From Salminus brasiliensis (lineage: Eukaryota; Chordata; Actinopteri; Characiformes; Bryconidae): a stretch of DNA of 64,000 bases. This document shows, in pieces, positions 23,141 to 35,000 of the stretch (positions within the stretch are counted from its first letter, which is position 1; each line of letters starts with the position of its first letter). The notes beneath the pieces are model-generated. The model was not told the origin of the DNA. It ran no database searches and saw only the letters and a program-made list of their open reading frames with translations. The translations under genes and the position numbers were made by a program. The stretch is from contig NC_132893.1 of the NCBI RefSeq assembly GCF_030463535.1, forward strand, positions 19,328,027 through 19,392,026. Reading direction: 5' to 3'.

Positions 23141-23280
23141 TTCAAGATTCAAGAGTTTGTTGTCACATGCACAGCAGAAACAAGCAGTCTCACTGTACAA
23201 TTAAATTCTTACTTTGCAGTCCCTCCATTTATTGACATAATCTTATTAATATCAATCTAAAAAGAGAAAAACTGAATAAG

Positions 23281-23319
<39 letters not shown>

Positions 23320-23420
23320 TATTATTATTATTATTATTATTTATTGCATTTGCAAGTTGTGCGAGTAGAGTTGTATGTGCACGTGTACAATGTAAAGTGC
23401 ATTGACCTAATTATAGCAAC
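23140..23420. repeat. Insertion in the minisatellite, with (AAT)n
   Basis: TTCAAGATTCAAGAGTTTGT, then TGTCACATGCACAGCAG and TACAATTAAATTCTTACTTT, is a common fish repeat. It is followed by about 20 AAT/ATT trinucleotides (23281-23345). It separates the short-unit part from the long-unit part of the satellite. Confidence 0.7.
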
Positions 23421-24125
23421 AATGTATTATTTTATGGTCTCAATATATTATCTCAGGGTATAAATATATTATCTTGTGGCCTCAATTTATTCTTCAGCTT
23501 CAGTTTATTTCATTTCCTCAATATATTATCTTGTGGCTTCAGTATATTATTTAATTTTCTCAAAATATTATAATAAAAATATCTAAAATTATTGTATGGC
23601 CTCAATATATTATCTCAGGGTATAAATATATTATCTTGTGGCCTCAATTTATTATCTTGAGGCCTCAATTTATTCGTCAGCTTCAGATTATTTCATTTCC
23701 TCAATATATTATCTTGTGGCTTCAGTATATTATTTAATTTCCTCAAAATAGTATAATAAAAATATCTAACATTATTTTATGGCCTCAATATATTATCTCA
23801 GGGTATAAATATATTATCTTGAGGCCTCAATTTATTCTTCAGCTTCAGATTATTTCATTACCTCAATATATTATCTTTTGGCTTTAGTATATTATTTAAT
23901 TTCCTCAAAATATTATAATAAAAACATCTAAAATTATTTTAATGGCCTCAATATATTATCTCAGGGTATAAATATATTATCTTGAGGCCTCAATTTATTC
24001 TTCAGCTTCAGATTATTTCATTTCCTCTAATATATTATCTTGTGGCTTCAGTATATTATTTAATTTCCTCAAAATATTATAATAAAAATATCTAACGTTA
24101 TTTCATGGCCTCAATATATCATCTC
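23420..24125. repeat. AT-rich minisatellite, about 163-bp higher-order units
   Basis: The landmark TATTATCTCAGGGTATAAAT begins near 23447, 23609, 23792 and 23955, and a decayed form near 24118, giving spacings of 162, 183, 163 and 163 bp. The 183-bp unit carries an extra TTGAGGCCTCAATTTATTC-like subrepeat. Each unit contains TTCAGCTTCAG, TCATTTCCTCA and TTATAATAAAAA. The array ends directly at the GC-rich promoter region of the formin gene. Confidence 0.92.
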
Positions 24126-24139
24126 GTGTACTTCAGCAG

Positions 24140-24300
24140 TATCTCCGGTCTGCCAGGCTCCTGTATTACCTCCCCCTGACGGCGGCGCTGCACTTTAACA
24201 CTGACGTGGGGATGCACGCCCGCTCTCACGCTCGTGCGTCCACGCTGAGCTCAGGTGAGTGGCTGTGTGAGAGGAGGGGGCGTGGCCACGCGCACGGATA
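24140..24300 (+). promoter_or_regulatory. GC-rich promoter region of the FHDC formin gene
   Basis: There is a sharp change from the AT-rich satellite to CpG-containing DNA. A GC box (GGGGGCGTGGCC) lies at 24276-24287 and a weak TATA-like GGATAAAG at about 24296. A perfect donor CTCAG/GTGAGT at 24254/24255 suggests an alternative first exon ending there. Confidence 0.55.
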
Positions 24301-24419
24301 AAGAGCCTTGGCCATGAGAGATGGCGTTTGTCAGGTTTTATGCCCGACCGCGGTGATGGATGTTACACGAAACTTCACACGTTTCGCTCTCTGACTGCTT
24401 TCTGACTGCTCCACTGCAG
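24300..24419 (+). other. Untranslated first exon of the FHDC formin gene (5' end approximate)
   Basis: It ends in CTGCAG followed by the consensus donor GTAAGT at 24420. There is no usable long frame. It sits just downstream of the GC box and 1.1 kb before the coding exon. Confidence 0.5.
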
Positions 24420-25557
24420 GTAAGTGTCGCTGCCGTCCTCCAGAGTTGATAAAAAGCTGGTTTCTCTCAGCGCGGGGTTTTTTTTTTTTCCTCTGAAGCT
24501 CAGCTCAGTCCGGCCCGTTAGTTGGTCGCATGTTGTTGGTGTCTGTGGTAGTTTGGTGGCTGTAACGGTCGCTTTAGCTTTCCCCTTCGTCTTTGAGGAA
24601 AAGTTTCGTTTTCGAGGCCTTAAAAGTGTAAAACCCGTCTCTATTTAGAAACTAAGAAGCTTCTGGAGACAAGTAGTGTTGATTATCTACAGTTTGCTGT
24701 ATTTTTAGGTTTGCTAAGGATTGTATAATATAAAAACACGAAAATATGGAGTCGGCTCTAGTGCTATCTAGCAACATCCAGTATAAAGTCCATGGCTAAC
24801 TGCGCAGCTTATGGTGCCTGTTGGTTTGCTGTAGTTATCTACAGGGAGGCCAATCATGCAAACTAGTCCCTGTCCATTAAACGGCTTGTTTAACAGGCAG
24901 CTGTAAAAGCATATGAATGTGGGCCCTGCATGAAGCTATCAGTCTTTTGTGGTCAGTTCCCACCGCAGCAGCTTCCCAATACTTCACCTGTCCAGTCTCT
25001 GTTATCAGCGGTTTGCTGTGGACTGTGGACTGTGGCTGTGAAGACTAATATCCCAAACCCGGCTCATAATACAAGCAAAAGTCACTTATTTCCCAACATT
25101 TCTGTATAATTTAATGGTTGAGACATAAGTGAAGTCGTTCAGGGTGGCTCGGTGTGCATTGGTTGCATGTAGAGTGACCTACTGACCGTGTTGATGATGG
25201 GAACCAAAGGTTGGTCTTGTGAGTTTTGTGATGAAGATGAGCCGGAAGGTTGTTGTGGATCTCAAAATATGTTGTCTTTGGATGCATTTTTGATCAGATC
25301 CCTGCCAAAAATGGTTTGTCCACTGTGTATGCCTTTCTGTAATCTAGCAGCTTTGTAGCTAGATGTCTTGTGGTGCTCACACAGGTGGGGATGAATTCAG
25401 ACTCTGAGTTTCTCTAGATGTGATTTCACACTACACCACTCTGAATGACCTTGTTTACGTCTTGATCTGATCACACAGAAATGTAGTCAATCTGTTGCAT
25501 TATTCATGTCTGATCTGTCTGACCATGCTGTTCTTTATTCTCTCGTTCTTGAATCAG

Positions 25558-26080
25558 CCCATCTGAATCCCGCCCTTCTTCCGCTCACTTTCCCGGTTGG
25601 ATCCGAAGTTCTTCCGATTCCCCATCCCATCACTGCATCATCCCATCAATGGATGGCATTGCACTCCTAGTTCCCCCGCGGCTTCCCGCGCATTCTCCTG
25701 ATCCAGCGAACTGCTTTCCCACTGATGCCGTGTCCATTAGACCTCCTCCGCCACCCCCACCTCCACCACCCCCTGCCCTGGCTCCACCTCCGCCTCCCCC
25801 ACCGCCCCCGCCGCCTCTCTGTGGAGGCGACCCGTTCTCTCGCAGTGTCCACAGGCGCTCCAGGATGCGCACCTTCAATTGGGATGCCATTCCCCGTCAC
25901 AGTGTCGTCGGCAAGCGCAACGTGTGGACTTCCCAGAGGAAGCTGGAGGACTTCCCGCTGGACACGGAGCGCATCGAGGAGCTATTCAGCCACAGCGAGC
26001 AGCAGCGGGCGCCCCGCAGGGTCGGGACGGTCAAGAAGTGCGTATGGGGCCTTCCGGCAACCGCTCAGGAGTCCGAAATG
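25558..26080 (+). CDS. FHDC formin exon 2 (5'UTR, FH1, FH2 start)
   Basis: The acceptor tcttgaatcag at 25557 follows a pyrimidine-rich stretch, leaving 91 bp of untranslated sequence before ATG 25649. The start is chosen because it is the first in-frame ATG and reads straight into the proline tracts. The donor gtaagt follows 26080, phase 0. The G/C-skewed antisense frame across the proline tracts is spurious. Confidence 0.88.
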
Positions 26081-29000
26081 GTAAGTGCTAACCCCAGTCA
26101 CTGTTTTCTCAAGCAGGCGGGGCCCACTGGAAGTGACCAGGGCATGTGTACAGTCATAGGGGTGGTGCAGGGTCATTGTGCTGCCAGCCGTGGGATTGCA
26201 GAATATATCTTTGATAAGTGGGGCCAGTTGTCAGCCGTTAAAGCCAGGAAGCAATTCGGAATTCAGTTTAACAGCTGAGGCTTGGTCCGACCTGTCAAAA
26301 GTAAGTTTTGCAACCAGTTCTGAACTGATTATGTTCAAATATTTTTGGTAGAACAACTGGGCCGAACTTTCTTTATTAAACACTTTAATTGTCTTTGTAG
26401 TACCAGGTGTGGAAGTACAGCAACTGATTCTAGATTATACACTCTTTAAAAATAAAGGTGCTTTGGTGGTTCTTTGAGCGATGAGTCTCTTTTGGTTCCA
26501 TGTTTGTAATAGAGATGGGAGTTTGAACAACCATGCAGTGGTCAGTTCGCTCTGTTATGGTCAGGGAAACACTTTCACTCCCGAAGGCAAACACAGAAAG
26601 AAAAGGGGAGGGGAGGGGGGGGGGGTCTTCCCACAAGTAATTTGGACTTTGAACCAGGACAGTAATTGGGACTACCCCACACACAATACTGCATACACAG
26701 GACTTCTTACTGTCGCCACTGTTTCGGTCTAGGCTAAGCTTTAATATTGGCGTATGTTGTTAAACAGTGAATTACCTTGTGGTTGCCTTATGGTTTATGC
26801 TGCCTTTTTTGCGGTGTTGAAACGAACGCACTGTTGCAGCATTTAGGTGAACTTAAGTATAAGGCTACACTATATGTCCAAATGTATGTGGACACCCCTA
26901 CTTTAAGTAGCACCCATTGCTGACTCAGATGTGCAGAATCTAATAGGAAGCCATCACAGACATTACTTAAACAAAAGCTGGATCGAATTTTCTTTAAAAA
27001 CAAACAAAAACCAACTTTGATTTAAAAGAAAACCATAAATGAGTTGGTGCCCCAATACTTTTGTCCATACACTGTAGTCTTGGTGTCGCTAGAAACCTAT
27101 CCCTGAAATCAGTTGTGAGACCAGTCAGCAATGATTCACTCAGCTGGAATGGGTTGTGTTGCACTCAGATGAAAATGAAAGTACTCGTAGAAGTGACAAA
27201 TTAGGGAGGTGTGCATCTAAACATCTAAAAGTGTTAAAACAGCTTTGTGTTGAATTTTTACCTTTTAAAAATTGCTTCAAAATTGAGATGCTTCATTGTA
27301 ACAGTGGGAATGGCATCCCTGTTTTTCTCTACTCCAGGCTCGCTGCTTACTGCTGTATGTAACTCTGGTAAAACAGACAGGACAACACTTGAGCCCTTGA
27401 GTGTTTGCGTAAACTCCACATGATTCCTGCACGTTCAGGGATGGTCAGGGATGGTCCTGTATCTCTCAGCTCCAGAAAAGTATAAAGTATGTCCTTTACT
27501 GGTGGCTCAAAGTGCGCGTTCACCCTCTTCTAACTGTAGGGGGAGCTCAGGAGGAATCTCACTTCTCCTTAATGCTGCTTTAAACAAGAGGATTGTGTTT
27601 TTTGTGTCACACATCTATGATCTGGAGCTGTTGCTCATTTTTACCTGAATTAGCAGACTAATTGGGCAATGATTCTGTGTAGTATTTATATCTTGCCCTG
27701 TTCCTTTTTAGACCAGATTTAAGCTTAATTTGGGTCTGGGAATGCTTTAAATGCAGTACTCAATCTGTTATAGGATCTGTGAAAAGAAAGCAGCAGTGCA
27801 GTAAGTACCCAATTCAGTTCCATTCTTTTCAGTAGCCAGGCTTCCATTTAGCTACCAAATAAAATTTTTGAAAGGAACTGAAATGACAGCAAACAATCAG
27901 CTACGTACAAAAGAATGAAAAACTCTACGTCCTTCTGTAAAACACACCTGGGGAAATATGGAGCTGATTTACAGCAGTTTCTAATGCTGAGCAGATTCTT
28001 GTTTTAGGTTTTGTTTCTAATGTCTAATAGCCTAGACAATAACAACTTTACTCAGTTGCTAGCACCTTTTTGTATTGTTTAATAGGACTATGTTGGTCAA
28101 ATTATCTATTGATTATTAACTTGAATAATCGATTACTCCGATTATGAATTGCTCAATTATGTAGTACTCTTATGTAGCCATCAGCTTTTAAATTGATCTT
28201 AAGTTTGTTTTATGAACTTGATAACTAACAATCGGGTGATTTAAGATGTATGCCTTATTCAGAAATGTCAACTCCCCTACTGATGATAAAGTTAAATAAA
28301 CTCCAATATCGGTTTCCCTTTAAAACCAAGGGTGTGAAATGTATAAGTAAATCACCCTTTTTTTTTCTTTTTTTTTTTTCTCAAATTGTGAGATTTGAGA
28401 TTCCGCATTTATGTATTGACTTAAAATTGTAGCTTTTTTTTTTTTTAAAGAATGTAATTTAATTTGTTTGTTTTTATTTGGTGTCTAAATACATGTGAAA
28501 CAACATGGATGTAAAGTCTTTCCTAGAGCTGGGCAATATTTTATCATATTGTGAAGAATGTTATGACCCTATGCTTTTCTAAGCATATAAAGGATATTGT
28601 TGGTGCTTAAAGAGCACTGTTCAGCTGCAGCTTTCATTACAAACAGTGTAATTAGACTGGTTTAATTGGATGAAGAGCAGCAGATGTTGAATAAAAAACA
28701 CTGTATTCAGAAGAGGATAGTATCTGAATTGTAGTTTAAGGGTCTGTTGCTACTGATGTATTTTGTGATGTATTGTGATAAATTTGGTCATTTTTATCAT
28801 CATAAAATAAATCATTTTAATTTTTTGATGCTAAAGTAAAAGCTATATCACAGTACAGCAGAACTTTGCAAGCTTTTTTTTTTTAACTTTCATTTTCCTC
28901 CTGTAAAGAGAATTTAAGCCAATTTTGTGTAGTGTATGTGTGTCCTTTTGTGTTTAAGGCTATGTACAGGGAACTGTCAGCTGTCTGCCAGGTTGAAATG

Positions 29001-32000
29001 CCTCTAACTAAAAAGTCATTGATACAATGAAAACCAGAAATGTGAGACCATATTTGTTTTAGCCCTACTTCATCTTAACCTACAGAAAGTGGCTTGCATA
29101 ACCCCCCTACTTTCCTAACTACTTTCTGACTGCAACAAGTCGAATGATCATTCATAAAGAACAGGTTTCTTTTACCTTTTCCCGTTCACACTAACCCTGA
29201 TGTGCTGGCACAGACCGGGGAAATGTGTTGAGTCAAAGAAATGATGTCACTTCGAGGCAGTTTGGCACTGAAGTTCATTTGTGATCTTGCGTCATCATTC
29301 AAAGTAACCAGCAGCTATTTTCACCTTATATTTATTTTTGTATTCTTCTGTCTCTCTCTGGCAGGTCTCAATCGTCAACTCGAAGAAGAGTATGAATATT
29401 GGGATTTTCCTGAAGCAGTTTAAAAGGTGAGATTTTGAATAGGACTGAAGTTCTGTGATTTTATTTATTCTCTAGCTACCTCCTGTGGGGTCCGGAGGGG
29501 GGGGGGTGGCTGGGGTAGACCAGTGCTGACATTTTTGACATTTGAGGTGTGGCACCTCCAGGAACCGCAAGCGTTATCAGGTAAGTGACTAAGAGTGACT
29601 AAGACGACAGATTTAGTTTTGCTTTAGTTTTTGGAGATGCAGCAGATCATTTTATGTAGCCCAGACGTAGGTGCTACAGAGAGATTTGACGTAGATGCAG
29701 GATTTCCTAAGAAGATTGGAAGCAAATCAGGCATGTTCTAAAAGCAATAAACGTCACAGTCCCATCCCTCCGATGTTGCTCTGCAAAAAAACCCTGAATG
29801 TCTTTCTCCTTTTTTTTGGTTATGTGCATACATGGGAAAATTTTACCGTTTAAAGCAGTCAAACAGATTTGAGTAGAAAATGCCTTATTCCAATGACCTC
29901 GTTGTGTAAAAATGTATTACAGTGGTTGAAGAGATTCTCAATATTGATCCTGCTGACAGTACTGCAACTAGTTGTTGTTGTTGTTATTATTATTATTATT
30001 ATTATTATAATTTGTATTCTAATTTATTATTAACAACTTCCCCATAATATTTTTTTAGCCTTACAGAGATGGGGCTCCAAGTAAGCGTAAGCGGGGGGGA
30101 TAAAGTCTGATTTATGGAATATTATTAATTCTGAAGGAATTGGCACTGATGCAGTAGTGTTGTGTGTGTGTGTATAGTTTTACATAATCAGACATCCCTT
30201 TTGTGTTGGAGGTTTTTTTTTTGTTGAAAAAAGTGTGTATATATGTATATGTATGTGTGTGTGTATATATGTATGTGTGTGTATTTATTTATTTATTTAT
30301 TTATTTATTTATTGTGTGTGAAGGCAGTATCCGTTTATGTATATTGTATTTAAAAGCTTGTCTGTTCAGAAAACCCACAGTTCTGGTTGTCTTAATTGTT
30401 TGCATTGACTTACAGCAAACTCCTCAGTCTATTATAATGAACCCAACCTGTGGGCCAGTGTTTGCACTCAAACTGAATTTTTGCAAAAACAGTTTTTTTC
30501 TGTCATTTGACACTTAAGTTTCATATACTACATGTTTGTGGACACCCCTTCTAATGATGGAATAGGACTCTCTGGAGCAGATAATAAACATGAACCTATT
30601 GGCACCATGCCTAATGCCTACTGTAAGTACAGTATGGTGAAGATTTTTCAGTATTTCACTTCTGCAAGCATCCAGTAATCCAACCGCTCAAGCCTGTCTC
30701 CCTCAGCTTCCAGCGAGTGCTGGCACCTACCCTCTTGGCTATTTTCCCACTATGACCATGGCCCTGCAAATTTGGTCCCATCCACTTTGTGGATAATGCG
30801 GGACCTGCAGGCAAACCTGCCTTGTGTAGAGCTTTATTCATTAGTGTTTTGTTTCCCCCTACAGGCCAATGCAAGACATTATTGAGGATGTGAGGCAGGG
30901 AAACATGCGTTTTGCTGCCGACAAACTTAATGAGCTGACCAAGCTGTTGCCTGACGATGTGGAAGTGAGCTCTACATTACTAGCCTCATGCTCAGGCAGA
31001 TATTTCACGTTTTTAGTTTGATAACTAATGTAAGCATTTGTAAGATTGATCTGATTTGCTTGTCTTTGGTTTTGTTTTTAGTTGAGGAAGCTGTTATCCT
31101 TCAGTGGTAATGCATCCCAACTACCAGAGGCTGACCGCTTTCTGTTGATGCTGGTCAAAATTCCTGGGTGAGTCCCCGAGCTCTAAAATCAAGAAAGTTT
31201 AAAAAGTTCTGCTCCTGAAGTACCACCATCTTTTATACACCGATCAGCCATACCATTAGTAGCCTAATATTGAGTAGGTCCCCCTGGGGCCGCCACAATA
31301 GATCAGACTCCTCTGATGGAGTCCTGTGGTATCTGGCACAAAGACGTTAGCAGCGGATCCTTCAAGTCCATCAGCCTTAGGTGCTTTGTCCTTTCAGGCT
31401 CTGACCACTGCATGCTGGGAACACCCCACAAATCTGCCTGTTTTGGAGATGCTCTAGTCGTCTAGCCATTATAATTTGCTTGCCCACTCTTTAAGATGAT
31501 GAATGTTTTTCCACTTTACTAATGTTACTAATGTTTTGGCTGATTGGTGCGTTTTTGTACCAAAGCAGCACCAAAGACAACACCAAAATGTTCATCCCAG
31601 GATTAGGAACCTCTGCATTACAATGAAACATCCTATATTTCTCAACAATTGAATGTTGATGATGCTTTTGGGTGCCGCTTCCAGGTATGAAGAACGAATC
31701 AAGGATCTGCTCCTCCGGGAGGAGTTCAGCCCCTTCATGGAGGAAGTGACCAACTCTATTGCTGTCATGACTGCAGCAGCTAATGGTATTTCTTCTTCTT
31801 CCTTCTCCATGATCTTTATTTATGTGGCCTTGTACTGATTTTCTCAATCATTCATTTATTGATTGAAAAAAAAAAAAAAAAATACAGACTCTTGGGGCCC
31901 TATGGATTTTTACATAAAACATTCTTTACACTCTGACTGCTTGCAGCACATGAAAGGTTTTTATATTAAGAAAGTATAAAAGAAATGTGACCCTAATTAT

Positions 32001-35000
32001 GAGCAATACTGATGCATCCCTGTGCTTACTGCTGGATTTTCACAATTCAAAAATTATTTTTCCAGAGCTGCTGGTATGTGATGATCTTCATTCTATCATT
32101 CGACTTGTGCTGAAAGCCGGAAACTACATGAATGCTGTGAGTGTGTAGTTTATCCTTAATCGCTTACTTAATTCCATTAGGCTGTGAGTTCTTTGATTTG
32201 TCTAGGTGTGCTCTTCTGAATTCTTTACAGCAGGTAGACCATAGATCTAGCAGTGACTTGAGATTTTTTTCAGGGCTTTGTGTGTCCTAATTATTTTTTT
32301 TGTTTTGGATTTGTTTAGGGTGGATATGCTGGCCGCGCCATAGGCTTCAGGATGGCTTCTCTGCTGAGACTAGTGGACACCAAAGCAAACAAGCCTGGCA
32401 TGAATCTGATGCACTATGTGGCTATGGTAATGCACTGTGCCTGAAACAATGGTGTACTTTGTTAATTACTGTACTTTTTAGTCTGTTCAACGTCATCTTG
32501 CTTTGTCAATGTCTTTCAACCTCAGCAAGCTCAGCAGATTGACAGTGCTTTGCTGAACTTTCCAGAGCAGCTTCGGCACATTGGAGAAGCTTCAAGGTAA
32601 CTTTTATATTACTCTACTTTGTTGAAACCTATGTGATCAATGATATTTAAAAGTTTGTCTTTTAACTGCATTGATAAACCTTAAATATAATGTGTACTAA
32701 AGCCCCCGCTCTAGGCGTGTTTGGGAACCCAGAACTTTTCAGAGAACTGTATGCATGAACACAAATGGCTGCATCAGTTGTACTGGACATTTACCAGGCT
32801 TTATCCTGCTAGCCACATAGTACAAAGTCTGGTAGATGAGTCCAAATGCAGATAATTTTCCGGGTGATGCCATGCCTCCTGCCTTCGCCACACAGATGCC
32901 AACCCTTGCCTCAACTACGTGGAATGTTTCCTGTAGTGAGAACACGTCAGACACAGAAAATCTCGCTACATGTTGCACAATTGTCGGGACCTGTGTCACC
33001 TAACATTTTCAGGAAGCATCAGGGGGAAAAATAAAAAGAAATGCGGACATGTTTCAGTGGGCTCAAAATGCCTGTTTGCTTGGGACCCACAGCCCTCAGT
33101 TTCAGATATTTTAAGTGTGTTTGGTGCAGAGAATACCTGAAACTGTGAGTGGGCCAAACTCTGCTTTACAGAACCATACAAAATATCATAAAGAAAAAAA
33201 CCTTTTTACCAGGCAAAGAGACACTAAAACATTCAGTTGATTATTTGGTGGCTCAGCGGTTGGAGCTCCGGGCTATTGATGACAGGGTTGTGGGTTCGAT
33301 ACCCAGGCTCAGCAAGCTGCCACTGTTGTACCCTTGAGCGAGGCTTCTCGCCCTCTCTGCTCCCTGGGCTCCGGCCACATGTGCTCACTGTCCACTGTGT
33401 GTGTTTCACTGGTGTGTATGTGTGTGTTCACTGCACAGATGGGATAAAAGCGGTAGCCAAATTCCATCAATCTGTTACAAATGGAAAATATGGTTGTCTT
33501 GTCTTATGGGGGAACACAAGTTGTACAATATGACCTATGACGTATATGGAAAACATTGCTAAAAAAAAAAGCCAAGTTGCTAAAAGTCAGTTTGATGGAA
33601 ATGAGCAGCTGGGCAGTCTGTAAGCGTCTTTGTGTCCCTCATCAGAATCCACAAACAGGAAGTGGAGACAGACTTTCAAAGAGAAATGGAGAAGATTAAA
33701 AAAGCAAAGGCCAATGCCAGTAAACAGCCTGACCTGCAAAATCAAATGGAGGAGTTTCTGCAGGTAAGACTGCTCTGTGGAACACTTATGGCACTCCTAA
33801 AGTAAGATCTGAAGCGAGTAAGTGACTGCAGGCTTTTGCACTCCGTATAGATGGCTGAAGGTCGACTTGCAGACATGGAGGCCTCTCTGAGGGAGCTGGA
33901 CTCAGTCACTCGCTCTGTGGCCGAGTACTTCTGTGAGGATCCTGCTACCTTTAAGCTGGAGGAGTGTTGCTCAATCTTCCACTCCTTCTGTGAGAAGTTT
34001 GAGAAAGCTGTACAGGTGAGCTTTGATTTTACATCATTATAAGCCAACAAAGCCAAGAGGTGCACAAAACAGTCATGTGAAAAAGTTAGGGTAAACCATG
34101 AAATTCTTTGTGTATTTTTACAAATTTATTTATTCATTTATAATGTAGGCATTTGAACTGATTGTTATTGAACAATATTGGGGGTGGAGGTAAAATAACC
34201 GAACAAATGAAATGTGTAAAATGTAAGAAATCAAGATTACCGTTTCCTGTGATTGGGGATGTTGGGATACTAATACATGTAGTACTACTTAAAATGCCTA
34301 ACATTAGAATCAGGTGCAGCACATTAGCAGAGTTATTTGGACACAGTAACAGAGGACATGTTTGGTGTAAACTGCATTTAAGCACATATCAACCCATATA
34401 AACTGTAAAGCATGGAGGTGGAAATGTTGTAGTTTGGGGCAGAGCTCTCCAATCCACTAGGATTTCTCTTTTTGGATCAGAGGGTGCTTGAGGGGAAATC
34501 CCTCAAATTATAGACCATCGGTCTATAAACTACAGCTGAAATGTCACACAGCTGAATGACTTCTGCATGGAGGAGTGGGAAACTATTTTTTCCCAGTTAA
34601 TGTCAGAGACTGGTCGATCATTATAGGAAACCTCTAACTGAAGTCATTTCGGCCAGCTTTTGGGCCTGGGATGTCCTAACATTTATTTATTTATTAATTT
34701 TTTCTCTTCACAAAAAACATTACAATAATCAATTTAATTACATTTTACAAATGATTAAACATTTATTGTTTTATTGGTTTAGTAATATAACCTCTGTCTT
34801 GTTATTGTTTAAATAAATGTTAAAATATTTTAAAGACCAAGCTTTTCCTGTTGTGTCCGAACTTTTTCACATGACCGTATGCTTATCGGCTGAGCTGTGG
34901 AAGAGCGATCAGGTGTTGACTTTTTAAGTGTTTGATCACTGCGGTGTGTGTGCTACCAGAGCCAGTTTATGTATGTTTACATCTGAAGTGGATTGAGAGC

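Noticed and set aside
22776..23204. 142-residue Tyr/Ile/Ser-rich frame
   Set aside because: It is a read-through of the AT-rich minisatellite, with periodic residues and no known domain.
25630..25900. Antisense Gly/Arg-rich frames over the formin FH1 exon
   Set aside because: They are the complement of the proline codons; the sense frame continues into a clear FH2 domain with valid splice sites.
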